From Acanthochromis polyacanthus (taxonomy: Eukaryota > Chordata > Actinopteri > Pomacentridae): DNA of 64,000 nt. A program made the position numbers and the translations under genes. Position 1 is the stretch's first letter; every line of letters starts with the position of its first letter. The notes under the pieces were generated by a model. The model worked only from the letters and a program-made list of their open reading frames with translations. It was not told the DNA's origin and did not search any database. Below, piece by piece: positions 43,935-55,064 of this stretch. The DNA lies in contig NC_067120.1 of NCBI RefSeq assembly GCF_021347895.1, positions 9,905,361 to 9,969,360 of the forward strand. The letters are read 5' to 3'.

Positions 43935-44525
43935 GAGTGAGAGCAATAGTATGTGCTGAGAGAGGGAAAAAAGGGAGAAAAAGAGATGTGTGTGAGAGTC
44001 AACGTGAGGAGTCCAAACAAGTTAGGATTAATGACATTGAAACAAGTATTCTCGCTGTTTTCAGAGCTAACACTATTGTGGGAGACTTGAAGAATGCAAT
44101 CAACACTGTAAGGAAAATCCTGGTTAGGTAGGCACTCACCTAGAGCGTGATGATCAAATGATGGATGTCAGACGGTGCAGTCACAAGGGCGCTACTTTTC
44201 AGACTACTGTAACTCTTCACCGCAGCCACGAATGCAAATGTAGTCGAAATTATTTCTTGGGTAGAAGTTTTACTTTTTCTGCTAATTTATGCACAATGAA
44301 TGCTACATTGTCAAGAGTTTCTGTGCTGTTGTGCAGATATGCAAATTGCTCCAGACCTTTAGTCCAGTCACTTAAAACTTAGGCTTTCCTGCTGAGTAGA
44401 GAATAAATGCAGTTCTTCCAAAGAAGAGTTGTAAATGTCATTGTTTTTGAATAAATCCCCCACTGCGCCACTTCGGAGACTCACATTTAAGTGAAATAAA
44501 GGAAAAAATCACAGCTGACATATAT
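43935..44525. other. Spacer; nothing recognised
   Basis: Purine-rich around 43930-44000, then mixed. Short plus-strand frames only. Confidence 0.55.
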
Positions 44526-44529
44526 TTTT

Positions 44530-44660
44530 CTAATTGTTGCAGAGGGGGGACAAGAAGCAGCATGGAGTAGCTTGAATCATTGGTAATTAGAATATCGCTG
44601 TGCTAATTACAAAAGATTTTGATTGTCTGATTTTCAGCAGAAGGTCTATTTTAGCTACTG
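44530..44660. promoter_or_regulatory. Strong candidate enhancer with paired homeodomain sites
   Basis: A short island containing TAATTAG (44584-44590) and CTAATTAC (44603-44610), about two helical turns apart, with an ATTGTTGCAGAGG lead-in and GATTTTGATTGTCTGATT after. TAATTA-type cores paired at this spacing in otherwise complex sequence are typical of vertebrate homeobox-responsive enhancers. Confidence 0.45.
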
Positions 44661-44664
44661 TCTT

Positions 44665-45285
44665 GATACACATTTGTTTTTGAAGATTTGGAATGACAAT
44701 TATGATAATGCACATCCCAGCATGAAATATTTTTGTCAAAGACGGAAAAACAGGGTGTGTTAAGTAGACACAATGCATGTGTAGAATCTGTGAAAAAAGG
44801 CTAATTATGGACACTGTAATAATCTATTTTGTGTTTTTCTTTTTTTTTTTGTAATTTGAAAATTAAGCTATTTAATTCTAAGATTATTTTCAGGGTGCTG
44901 CAGATTTGTTCAAGAGTATTGTGACCGGATACACACACAGGATGAAAAGAAATACAAAGAGGACTTTTTGATGTGTCACCTAAAAGAGCTGCTGTTCACT
45001 TGTGGTTTTTAATCACCCTTCCTGAATGTGGGTTAAAATAGTCAGGTATTCGCTTTTGAAGTTTTTTTGCTAGTACCAAAAATGTCAATTACTTTAAAAA
45101 AGGTAAAACTTGGTGTCCACAGTGTCAAGCAGCTGAGCCTCGTTCTGCACTGTGGTCTGTTATTTACTTGCTATTTGTTTACTTCAGTTATAAAATGCCA
45201 CAAACCTAAGAGAAAATCAGGGATAAAATAAAACTGTTTGCAGTAATTCACTCTGGAACTTTGTTGAGCAACAAGATAAGTATTT
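44665..45285. other. Spacer; nothing recognised
   Basis: AT-rich, with a T10 run near 44840. No feature supported. Confidence 0.6.
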
Positions 45286-45289
45286 CTCT

Positions 45290-45690
45290 AAAAATCAATT
45301 TTCGAGAAGAGACGATGGAAACAAACCTAAGTGCTAGTTTGAACCAACCCCATAAGGCTTCCAGGGAAACCACCAAGCCTAAGAAGCACTTTATTAGCCA
45401 GCAGGGGGGGTCAGGAGGACCAGCCCTATCATTGATTGAGGTTGGAGGATGCATCCACAGCTGCACTTTCTCTAAATTTCTAAGAGTAAATATGCACCTT
45501 TTGAAGTGGGGGGTGCCTAGGAGCACTCCTCTGCACAGATTGTGTGGGTTTCTGTGGGGAGCTGTAGTTACGGGAAAGATCAATGGACAGGGCATTAGGG
45601 GGAAGAGCACACTACACTGTCCAGCCCTCCAGCCTGCAGAACAACTCAGCAGCTCCTAGCTGGCCAGAATTATTGAGCTCAAGGCAGTTT
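45290..45690. promoter_or_regulatory. Candidate conserved non-coding element; frames open on both strands
   Basis: Balanced 400-base island (GAAACCACCAAGCC, CACTTTATTAGCC, CATCATTGATTG-like words, GGCCAGAATTATTGAGC). A 132-codon plus-strand and a 120-codon minus-strand frame are open across the same bases. Neither product has a recognisable domain and no splice sites frame them, so shared openness more likely reflects a low stop-codon composition. Confidence 0.4.
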
Positions 45691-45694
45691 AATT

Positions 45695-46425
45695 CTCCAC
45701 GCTACTTTCTGAGACTGAAAGATTTCAACCGACTGTAAATGTATTGGAGAAAACACTGAAATATACTGTGAACTTTACATACAACTCGTGCTTGGTTCAC
45801 ATTGTGTTGCTTCCACTTTTGCCTTCACGGCGGCTATGTTAGTTTCTTGCTGTTGATATGGCTGTCCTAACACAACCTTTTATTTTTTGAGGAAATACAG
45901 ATACTTGTCTTGAATTTCCCAACTTTTGAAACAAAAATCGTCGAATATTTTTGACTGGAATAGTGGCATGTATATAATTACTGACTGGAAAACGCCTGGG
46001 CCACTCTGTGAAAGCATGGAAAAACCCATATCCTGCTCATTGTTTGGCTGAATATGTGTACTTGTGGCTGGCTTTAAGTGCATCAGACTTGCGCTGAACA
46101 CACAGCTTCCATATTGTGGTTTGTGAAGACTATGGAAAAGCCTTTTTGGGGTAGCCACACTTCCAGATGAGGCTAATCTGCTTGTGGTTGGTACAGAGTG
46201 ATAAGTGAGCAAAGATTTTTTTAATCCCTTTTCTCTCCTACTTATAACTTCGAATAAGCCTTAAACTCAGAGTTTATTAGATTAAAATATGAAGACAGAA
46301 TGTTTAAATTGCAGCTGTTTGCGATTATAGAGAATCTTCCATGGCTGTTTCACTGACTGTTAAATTGAACAAGTCTGAATTAAATTTGTCCCCCTAGATG
46401 AGAACGAGAGGACTAGATTATTATC
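45695..46425. other. Spacer; nothing recognised
   Basis: Mixed sequence. The 110-codon minus-strand frame at 45880-46212 has no splice context or domain. Confidence 0.5.
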
Positions 46426-46429
46426 TGCT

Positions 46430-46770
46430 CAGTGTCATAAGTGTAGTGGCTCGGCGCTCCCAGGTGTCGGCCGGGTTTGGCTCCACCAGGCCCGGAGATG
46501 TAGCCAGAGAGCGTTAGCATTTACAACCCCTGTCACACCCCACAAAACACTGTGTCACTCAAGCACAGCCTGTGTGGCAGCTCTGGCATTAATGGAGACA
46601 TTGACATCTTCCGACAGAGTGTTTATCTAATACTAATGCTAAGCAACCAGAGCCAGTCGCCCCCACATGGAGCCATCCAACCCTGCCGCAGTCGTCGGTG
46701 TCTGGCAATCGCGCTAGTTTTCCCATTCATCCCTCAAGACTCTTTGAATTCATAACAATGACTTTGCTGC
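46430..46770. promoter_or_regulatory. Strong candidate conserved non-coding element
   Basis: Complex, CpG-containing sequence with GGCTCGGCGCTCCC, GGCATTAATGGAGAC, TATCTAATACTAATGC and GCAATCGCGCTAG. Ends at a T12 run near 46785. No coding signal. One of the better enhancer-like islands. Confidence 0.45.
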
Positions 46771-46774
46771 TCCT

Positions 46775-47320
46775 CTGTGTCATGTTTTTTTTTTTTTAAA
46801 TCATTCAGCCAGATATCTTGCCAGCATTCGCTAGACAGCCAAAACGCCTCACAACCAGGTGTTTAAGACAAAGTTGAGTAAATTTCTGACATATTGCAGG
46901 AAGCGTCACCTGTGAATGCTCGCTTGAATCAGCTCAGGGCCTTGAACAAAAGTTGTTTACATTTTTCTGCTGCGATCGTATTCTCAAGACGCTTTTTTCC
47001 TTCACCACCCGCCTCGCACACAGAGACTTGTACAAAGGGAGATTCTAACTTGCGTTTGTAGAATCGGTACACTTTATAGACATATTTAAATAATTTTACT
47101 TAGAATTCATTCATATGCATAATATAGATAATATCATGTGTAGCCTGTATTGTTGATTCTTTTAGAAAATAAAAGAAAGTTCTCAAGGAAATGTAAGAAG
47201 AAATAGTGCGGAACAGCAAGCAGTAGTTGTTTTCAGACACATACCGCACGGTATACAATGCACAAAAGGCCACAAAAAAATTCCCATATGTTACTATATG
47301 TATCAGAGACTGATGATGGG
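46775..47320. other. Spacer; nothing recognised
   Basis: T12 run at the start, a CpG-containing patch near 46970-47010, then AT-rich. No feature supported. Confidence 0.55.
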
Positions 47321-47324
47321 TTCA

Positions 47325-48050
47325 TGAAGTGTATGGAGCTATCTTTAGAGGATTGATTTCCCATACTGCCACGCAGTTGGCTGCATTTATATTCCATGCC
47401 TGTGGCTCCGTGACCCCTGGTTCTCCTTTGATGTGGCAGGCAGAAGCACAAACCAGGATGAGGCAGAGAGAGAGAAGGCTGAGGGATAGCAATAGGTGAA
47501 ACAGTCCACAATGGGAGGAGGTGGGGAGGTGTGGGGTGTGCGTGGGGGGGGCTGGGGAGGGAGTGCAGAGATTTTTCTTGAGGTGCAGGTTTCTTGGAGG
47601 GATGAGAAGACGGGAAGAGGGAGCGCAAAAAAAAAACCCACCGGTACGAGTTTGCGGGGAGCCGTGCGAACCAATGAAGCCATCATCTGACAGATCCGTG
47701 AGAGTTTGCACTAAAGGGCGGGTTGGTTGGTGGGTGGGCAGAAAGGAAGCCAGGCTGAGGGAAAAGGGATCGCGTGATGGTGGGGGGTTGGGAGAGGGCA
47801 TGACAGTGGCGCGAGCTGATAGAGACGTCAGCCCTGCTTCAGTAATCTCACGACGGCTGGCCACAGCGAGGGGCCATCGAGGGGCCCACGAGAGCAGAGG
47901 CATGATAGAGTAGACCACCACGACAACACTAGCAGGGGGCCAGGCCGTATGGACAAATCAAAGCGGGAAGAAGTAATTTTTGAGAAATTACAGAAATCTC
48001 CATGGAAATTAGCATGAAACACTTTCTAATCTCTTGCTTTTCACCGTGGA
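47325..48050. promoter_or_regulatory. GC-rich block with G-quadruplex motif and CNE-like right half
   Basis: 47505-47620 and 47700-47800 are G-rich on the plus strand; the quadruplex-type pattern is at 47523-47561. 47640-48050 is complex and CpG-containing (GCGCGAGCTGATAG, GACGTCAGCCC, TCACGACGGC), ending in AGAAGTAATTTTTGAG and GGAAATTAGCATG. A 199-codon minus-strand frame spans most of the block, but its product is Pro/Ser/Leu-rich low complexity produced by translating the complement of the G-rich tract. It is not called a gene. Confidence 0.4.
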
Positions 48051-48054
48051 CGAT

Positions 48055-48300
48055 AGGGGTCAGTGCTTCAAGTTCTCCAGCCCTTGCTTTCTCTTTCTCT
48101 CTCGCCCCATCCCTAATTTCATTATTCCCTCTTGATTTTTTTCTCTCTTCTCTCCCTCCTGCTTTTTATGTATACTCATTTTACAGCCTGACACTCTGAA
48201 ATAGCCCCTCCCCTCCGCTCATATTCTTCAACCATTCATTTGCTTGAACCCTTTTCATTGACCACAATTAAACGTTTAGATTTCAAAAGCAAATCAAGGG
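48055..48300. other. Pyrimidine-rich tract
   Basis: 48080-48170 is C/T-rich (CTTTCTCTTTCTCTCTCGCC and similar), followed by mixed sequence. Low-complexity; no feature supported. Confidence 0.6.
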
Positions 48301-48304
48301 AGAG

Positions 48305-48560
48305 CCAAGCCATGCCCTCGGAGTGACACGGGATCAAGCTGTTGGGTGCTTTGGAGCCTCAGATGGGGTGAATCCCCCAAGATGTGTCCTCTGCACCCTT
48401 CCTTTCGTTCTTGTGGTGTCTGTCAGAGCTCAGAACACTGTTCAAATGAATGGGCGGAGTGAGGCACCCCTAGTTGTGACCATGCGGTTATTGGTAATCA
48501 ACAGCATTTACAGCAATACAATGAGTCCCTAAGCCATAATTCTTCTCATCACAATTGCTC
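48305..48560. promoter_or_regulatory. Candidate conserved non-coding element
   Basis: Balanced sequence with CATGCGGTTATTGGTAATC and GAATGGGCGGAGTG. No coding signal. Confidence 0.4.
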
Positions 48561-48564
48561 TCGA

Positions 48565-49290
48565 TTTCAATGAGAAGAGACAAAATGCACTTTAAGAAAA
48601 TGGTGGCGGTGCAGTATTGTGGACGTGCATGCCACATTTTGGAAATCTTCTGCAGTTTGCTTGGGTTTTTTGTCACACTTGATGTTTATTTAGTTTTGGT
48701 GTGGTTTGCATTGAGCCTGTGAATTATATATTTGATTGAGAGTGTGAAGTGTTATGAGGAGCTTTCATGAAAATATAGCAACCATCTATTTTCATGTTTA
48801 AATTCACAAAAAAATGATATGCAATGTTGGACTATAGATGTATTATTATTATTATTATCATTATTATTATTATTATTGGTGCTGGGGTTGGTACCAAATT
48901 TAAATGTATCTTGCAGGAGATAAAATAATATTTTTTGTGCATTTTGCATCCAGAGTGTTGTCCTCTTTCATGGCCGTCGTCATATCATCAAACAGAGCTC
49001 TACTAAATAGAGCTGCTGCTGCTTTACTGAAACACTTACACAAAGAGCGAGGCTGTGTTATTGTGCTATGTAAATTGTTCTTTCTCACATGCTTGTTTTC
49101 CGTGGACAGAATATTAAACTTATTTAGGGGGGAAAAAGGGGAGAAATATCACATTTTGACTGAACAAAACCTAGTCGGAATGTAATGTAATATACCCTTA
49201 AACCAGATTTTAAATCCATGGAACTGTGTCATTTCAGACTTAAAAGAGTCATTATGTTTTTCAGATTAATTGTTAGATAAATGATAATTT
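48565..49290. other. Spacer with (ATT)n microsatellite
   Basis: AT-rich DNA. Apart from the ATT microsatellite listed separately, nothing recognised. Confidence 0.6.
48841..48877. repeat. (ATT)n trinucleotide microsatellite
   Basis: About twelve ATT units with a single interruption (ATC) near the middle. Confidence 0.95.
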
Positions 49291-49294
49291 TTAA

Positions 49295-49960
49295 ATGCTT
49301 TCCCACCCAACTGCCTTGCTAAAAGCAAAGGGAAAAAGATGCCAGAAAATCCGGTCGAGGCGTATCTGAAAGAGGCTGGGGTCTGTTGAAGCTTCAGCAC
49401 AGGGAAGAACCAGGGGCGAATAATGACCTTCTTTCTGTCCTATTATACGATAGTATTTAAAAAAAAATAGCTTTAAATCCCCGCAGTTATAATTTATCTG
49501 ACATTAACAAAACTAATTTTGTAATTTCATGAAGTAGTTGTAATTTTCCTACAGTTTTAAATCACTGAGACTTGGTCCTGCTCAGTAACTCTGGTTGTCT
49601 TGTCGTCCTGACGTCCTGTTGGTGAATGATTTTCCTGAGCTCCTCTCTGCCTTATTAGATAAAGATGCACACAAATGCACTAATAGGTACAATAGACAAG
49701 ATAGAAATAATGAGCATTAGGTCGGGAAGTAAAATAGTGGCATTTGATTAGCATTACATTGTGTGCTGATTCATGGGGAGTAACTACTGCGCAACTTTGG
49801 TGGAGACTTAATTAGAGTGCTTGCAGACTTGGACAGTGCAGTGACAAGCAGTAGAAATGTGTGTAAGATATAGCAACCTTTGTCACCTCTAGTTAAACCT
49901 TCTCTTCTGTTCTAACAGTTTGCCCTCTAATTAAGCTTCGAAGTTGGATTGTCTGGCTGT
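49295..49960. promoter_or_regulatory. Candidate conserved non-coding region
   Basis: Two islands separated by AT-rich DNA: 49300-49440 (AATCCGGTCGAGGCG, GGCGAATAATGACC) and 49620-49960 (CTTATTAGATAAAGATGC, GCATTTGATTAGCATTACATTG, GGAGACTTAATTAGAGTG, CCTCTAATTAAGC). The second is rich in homeodomain cores in complex context. Confidence 0.45.
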
Positions 49961-49964
49961 TTCT

Positions 49965-50355
49965 TTAAAAACCATTCACATGCAATTTTGCTAATTGCAA
50001 CTGGAGAAAATGACAGTATTCTCCAAAATCATAGTGTATCATATTGTCTAACGTGTCACAAAGAAGTCTTGGAAATTATCAAACTATATATATATATGGA
50101 AAAGTTGCCTCTTGCGAATGCGCTCTAAAGGTTTGAAACAAATCAAACTATATAAAATTAGGATAAGTACAAAATCGGTTGTAGTTAAAATACAAGTAGT
50201 TGTAGATGATATTTTAAAATCAGATGAAATGTTAAATGTCTTCTACATTGTACTTTTTTTTTTTACAATGAAATCTAATGAACACAGTGCAATTGAATAT
50301 GATATAATTTTCCGTGCTTTTATGTTTAAGATTTTCTAAAGCTGTAAAGTATAAC
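49965..50355. other. AT-rich spacer
   Basis: AT-rich, with a short ATATATATAT run near 50088 and a T10 run near 50255. Nothing recognised. Confidence 0.6.
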
Positions 50356-50359
50356 GATA

Positions 50360-50520
50360 TAAAGCTGGAGATGCCATTTAACCCAGAAGGTACAAGCATT
50401 TGGCAGGGCCTGAGTGTACCTGCTCTCAGTTGCGGTTCTACCAGTAATAGATAGATGGCACTGCATCCAAGGTAGAGCAAAGGGCCACAGACTTCTTTCA
50501 GCCACCTTTCAGGGTCTTAG
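50360..50520. promoter_or_regulatory. Candidate conserved non-coding element
   Basis: Short complex island (GCATTTGGCAGGGCC, CAGTAATAGATAGATGGC) between AT-rich flanks. Weak call. Confidence 0.3.
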
Positions 50521-50524
50521 TCTC

Positions 50525-51490
50525 ATTATCCATCTGAAAATTAACCTGTCAATTTATCAATCAACACCATCTTGAGTTTTCTGCCTCCTGTTTGGCGACT
50601 AGCATTACAACGACGCTGACACACTGATAACCAGGAGGTATGTGTTTGTTAGTGTAGTGAATGAGTGCATTATCACTTAAATGACTGCTATGAATCACAA
50701 TTGCTGCCTGGCTGTTGATAAGAGGTAAATACACAAGCAATTTGATTTTAAAGTATATATCTGCTTATGTATTCTTTTATGTGTCAAGAAAATAATGTCA
50801 GGGCCAGATAGACAGTGTTTTGGGTTTTTTTTTGCTTTATGGAAAACTGTTTGCTTTAAAAGTCCCAAACAATATAAGGTACGGTTGTGTTGCCAAAACT
50901 GCGTTCCCCAGATTAGCACCGAAAGGAAAGATTTGACAAACTTTCATTTAATATTTAATTTAGAAATGTTTAAAATTTGCTGTGTTTTATTTCTTGCACA
51001 CCTACGATAAAGATGTAAAGTGACACAAAATTATTTGTTATACTAAATAATAATAATGATAATAACTGCAATTGTTATTAGATAATTATTCAGAAACTAT
51101 CACTATATATTTACATTTCTGAACAGAATTGCTAGAAATTCTATCCACATATTATTGACTGCCTTGATCCTTACTTTGTTATGAAGAACAAATAATTCTT
51201 AGATTTTTTTTAAATATTTAGAATTTCGAGTCCAAATTTTATTTCTGTAATAATTTTATTTGTAATTTGTATAAATTTTGTACACATCAACATCAAAATG
51301 ATCATTTAAAAGCCTTTCAAGGACAGTGCACACATAGCCCCAATTCTCTTCTATTGACTTTGGAGTTAATGTTACATTTGCTCTGAGAAAAATCTAAAAG
51401 GGGACTGGATTGAAATATGTGTTTGCATGCTCAGCGTGCTACTGAGTTATAATAAGAACTGGGACATGCCTTTATCTCTAAATAGGTTTT
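50525..51490. other. AT-rich spacer
   Basis: Strongly AT-rich, with TAATAATAATGATAATAA-like simple sequence near 51045. No gene or repeat family recognised. Confidence 0.6.
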
Positions 51491-51499
51491 AATGTGATA

Positions 51500-52520
51500 A
51501 GCTAAACTAGACCCTCAAAAATCCCCACCAAGTGCAACTGCGGGTGGGGGACCTCGGCTGCTTCGGTTCATTCTTCTTCCTCGCTGCTCTCAGGTTATTA
51601 GCCGCTACATGACTGGATCGCCCGAAAATGGAAGGATGTGAACAGAACCAGATAGGGGTTGTGAATAGCGGGAGGGACTTTTCTTTTTCCAATTGTTGTT
51701 ATTTGCAAATGGCCTTATTGTGTGGCCGTGTCGGAGAGGAGGGGGCGCTAGTGAGGAGAAACGGAGGAGAGTATTTTAAAATGCTGACAAAAAGACGAGA
51801 GAAAAAGGAACACAACATCTGGTAATTTGTTTCAGCAAGCTTAGCCTAATGATGTAAGCAGATTACTTTTCAAGAGAGTGGAAAAAGGGGCATAGACGGT
51901 GTTTTTTTTCTGTTTTCTTTTTTTTTCTCCTTGTGCCCCTTAATGGGTCTGCCCCATTAAAGACCCAGACAGAAGCCACCTCCACACCACACAGTTCGTT
52001 CACGTCGGTGGCTCTATATACGCTCCTGTCTGCTATTTGATAATTCACATACTCAAGAAGTGGATTTTGATCAGATCAGAAAATTGCTTGGCACACATTA
52101 GGGGCTCGGGGTTTGTTTTTGGAGCCTCTTTTAGCGCCTTGAAAGGGGAAACTCCCTGACTATTGGAGGTGGGATGTAAGCCACGCGATGCTGTGGGTGC
52201 TCCGGGCCTGATTTTTCTCCCTCTCCTCAGAGAGCAGAGATCAGTGGTATGCCCAGATTGAAAGGGAGGGCAGGAACCTGGCGTGATGAAGGACACTGGC
52301 TCCCAGTCAATGTGTGGAGGAGACTGGAGGATGAAACACACCATTAAGACCAATTTAGAGTGTTGCTCTAAATTTCAGCAGGACTGATCGATCCTGACAG
52401 GAGGGCATCGTACCGCCTGCCAGATCACTTAAACCACTGCCCCTTGTCTCACGTTGCTTAATGTCATGTCATTGGCTATCATTCCCAGTCGAACACTGAG
52501 CTGCTGGATTTCGTTTCAAT
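51500..52520. promoter_or_regulatory. Long candidate conserved non-coding region with two short hairpins
   Basis: About 1 kb of complex sequence interrupted by T-rich DNA at 51900-51930. Contains ATTTGCAAATGG, GGTTATTAGCCGC, TTTGATAATTCAC and TTTTGATCAGATCAG. Two perfect short inverted repeats lie at 51940-51960 and 52352-52374. Minus-strand frames (51863-52048, 52045-52353) abut but have no splice sites or domains. Confidence 0.45.
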
Positions 52521-52524
52521 TACT

Positions 52525-52795
52525 ACCTGTAGGATTACCTTTTATTTTTACACATCAGTAATCAATGAGGATTTTGATAATGTCATAATGCAATTTCGCT
52601 ATTGCATTCTGTTCTTCTTTTTTCTTCTCTATTCTTAATCCGAAGTGAAATCCTCAGAGACTAGCTGTCCTGTTGGTTTATTGATTTCTCTCCCTTTGCT
52701 CCGTAAGCATTGGACAGCAACTTGAGAGCCAAGGTAGAACAGAGACTATACCTTTACTTAAGGGTTTAGCCATCAGACAGGTAGTTTGCATGATA
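52525..52795. other. Spacer; nothing recognised
   Basis: Mixed sequence with TTGATTTCTCTCC and GTTTAGCC words. No feature supported. Confidence 0.55.
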
Positions 52796-52804
52796 ACAAT
52801 AACA

Positions 52805-53040
52805 GGTAATGATACAGTTTATTTATAGAGCACTTTTAAATCAAAGTGCTGCACAGAATATGATGACACATTTCCCAAAATGTGACAAAATAATTAAATA
52901 AAAATAGAAAAATCTGAACCAAGTCTGAGTTGCAAAGGCAGAATAAAACCAATTAAGATTAATGGCGAAACATAAAACAAATTACACAACGTAAGATGCA
53001 AAGTAAGATAAAAATAAATCACAAAAGAAAAAAAAATCCC
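52805..53040. repeat. Teleost interspersed repeat (TTTATTTATAGAGCAC type)
   Basis: ACAGTTTATTTATAGAGCAC, AAATCAAAGTGCTGCACAGA and the following A-rich stretch (AATAAAACCAATTAAG, AAGATAAAAATAAATCAC) match a repeat frequently seen in fish sequence, in which a TTTATTTATATAGCACTTTT end is followed by AAAGTGCTTTACA and an A-rich body. Class uncertain. Confidence 0.55.
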
Positions 53041-53044
53041 CAAG

Positions 53045-53245
53045 TGTTTATTCATTTATTTTTAGTATTACCACCTATAGAAATGCATTATTTTTTATGC
53101 ACATATTTTAGGACATATTTCCTCCTCCTTATGAATCTAGATGTGTATACTGTGATATAAGCTGCGTGTTATTATTGCAGTGCTACTATCTGCTGGCGCT
53201 GCGCTGACATTTTATATGCCATCTATTTATTAGTTGGGATGTTCA
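53045..53245. other. AT-rich spacer
   Basis: AT-rich DNA between two repeat fragments. Nothing recognised. Confidence 0.55.
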
Positions 53246-53249
53246 TTGA

Positions 53250-53350
53250 GGCAGCTCAGGTTAAGTATCTTGCTCAGTGTCTGACTGGAGATATTGAACC
53301 TGCAGCCCTCTTGTCCCAAGTTCAGTTCCCTAACCACAACCAGTTTGCCC
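53250..53350. repeat. Probable SINE/LINE-derived fragment
   Basis: GAGGCAGCTCAGGTTAAGTA, CTTGCTCAGTGTCTGACTGG, GAACCTGCAGCCCTC and CCCTAACCACAAC resemble a fish repeat end of the form AGGTTCAGTATCTTGCTCAAGG...AACC(T/C)GCAACCCT...CTAACCAC. Diverged and short. Confidence 0.5.
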
Positions 53351-53354
53351 CTTT

Positions 53355-54215
53355 GAAGGATGAGGTCTCAGGAAGAGTGGTGCTATGTATACCACACAGA
53401 CAGTGATCTATTCTGTGTCTGATATCATGTTGCTCCATGTCACTGACTGATGTTACCTGCATCCCCCCGTGATGATTAGATCCATGACTGCGCTTACTGT
53501 TCCCTTATAAAATCAGTTCTTTTCTTTTAACCCACGAGACGCCGAGTCCTCCATCAGGGGGGAGAGTAGCGAGCGAGCGAGTGAATGAGGGAGGGAGAAA
53601 GGAAAAAATTATTTTAAAGGATGTTATTGCTTCATTGTGTGCTGTCATTCCATCCTTGACAAATGTTCTTCATCTGAGTTGGTGACATGCCCCACTGTAT
53701 AAACGGGTTATGAGCTAGAATATAAGTTATGTAAGTCACAATGCTTTGAGACACCTGCTAAGCACATTCACATGTAATGAAACATAATGTAATAAAAATA
53801 ACGGCGGCAACATGGAAGATTTATTTCTTATTATAAGAATCCTAGCTGTGCTTTATTGCAACCTTCCAACTACACCCTGACAAGACAGGAATTTTTTTTT
53901 TTAAAACGGAGAGCTGCCAAATTCTTATCTGTGATATCAAATGTCTGCAGATGTTTAGTCTTAAGCATATTTCTTGGCAGTGCTTTCATGGCTGATGTTT
54001 GCACAGAAAAACACTGATTCTGCAAGACTGCACAGTAATGCTAAACTATTTCAATTTTTATTCTGCAAATGTTGAATTTTCATGCCTTTAAGTAAAGGCT
54101 TAAATCTGTAAGCAGTAAATTTAGAATGAAATAATTTATGATGGATGAAGCAATCGGTATTTTAGGAACTTAAATCAAACTTTAGTCAATTAAATACATT
54201 TTAATCAGATATTGA
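53355..54215. other. Spacer; nothing recognised
   Basis: Mixed. 53535-53605 has CpGs and GAGCGAGCGAG-type simple sequence; the rest is AT-rich with a T10 run near 53892. Confidence 0.55.
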
Positions 54216-54219
54216 GCCT

Positions 54220-54560
54220 GAATTTTAGTTTGGTCCATGTAGAGGGAGGCGAACTACTAGCCCATTGTACCTTTAATGATTTGCCTGGTGTATATCTTCA
54301 GGGGCTGTCTGTGCCACCAGCTGAGGCGTTAATACAAATATAGCAGATAATTTGTGAACTAACCTGTTTTTAAGTGGCTTTCACCAAAAGTGTGACAGGC
54401 AGGTGGGGAAACATGGAAGAAGTAATTAGATATTTGCTTTGACTGAACCGTCCGCAGACGTCAGATTTTTCACATGACGTAACTTTTTAATCTAAAGATA
54501 GCGGCGTTGATCTATTTTGTTTTCTTTCGTTCTAGGGATTCAATTATTTGTACTATAGCT
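54220..54560. promoter_or_regulatory. Candidate conserved non-coding element with paired CRE-like sites
   Basis: Complex sequence with CCTTTAATGATTTGCC, GGCGTTAATAC, AGAAGTAATTAGATATTTGC and two CRE-like words, GACGTCA (54457-54463) and TGACGTAA (54475-54482), about two helical turns apart. No coding signal. Confidence 0.45.
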
Positions 54561-54639
54561 GTCCATCCATCTGTCTGTCACAATTGTTAGGCATAAAATA
54601 AGACAAGTCATTCGACGAAAAGAACATCTCGTTAAATAA

Positions 54640-55060
54640 TCTCATTAGCTTTAGCTGTTTCCTTTTAAAAAGAAATAGTAGGGCAATTGATAAAGTCTAA
54701 GCTCCACCTTCGCCGCCTCTCCATTTTGTAATCACAGGCAGTTTGGCAGCACAACGTAATTAGTTTGCACGCCAGATTTCCCATGAGTCCCAACCCAGCT
54801 CAAAGCCAATCCCTTCTTCATCAGCAGCCCGGAGACTAAACACCTACTTTATCTGGTTCCCCCAAGGCTGTCCATCCATGGGGAGTCAGGGTGCCCTCAA
54901 AAACATTTCCAGTGAGGGCTCCAATGCCTCAGGCTGGTATGGGTGAAACTTCAGATGGCAGATGGCACAGAGAAGGAGGAATGCTATATCTTTAACGTAG
55001 AACTGCCAAACAAAAGTGGAACATCATATCCTAGAGCCTTGCTTCCCAGGGCTGAGATTA
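54640..55060. promoter_or_regulatory. Strong candidate conserved non-coding element
   Basis: Contains CTCATTAGCTTTAGCTG, GGCAATTGATAAAG, CATTTTGTAATCACAGG and AACGTAATTAGTTTGC (TAATTAG at 54757-54763), followed by about 250 bases of complex sequence. Few homopolymers and no coding frame. Confidence 0.5.
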
Positions 55061-55064
55061 AAGC

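Noticed and set aside
45248..45659. Overlapping 120- and 132-codon frames on opposite strands
   Set aside because: Both are open over the same bases, neither has a recognisable domain, and no acceptor/donor pair frames either one.
47322..47921. 199-codon minus-strand open frame, the longest in the window
   Set aside because: The product is Pro/Ser/Leu-rich low complexity produced by reading the complement of G-rich tracts. Other frames are open in the same place and there is no domain or splice context.
52340..52385. Hairpin as a microRNA precursor
   Set aside because: The 9-bp stem is far shorter than a pre-miRNA stem, and no known miRNA seed was recognised.
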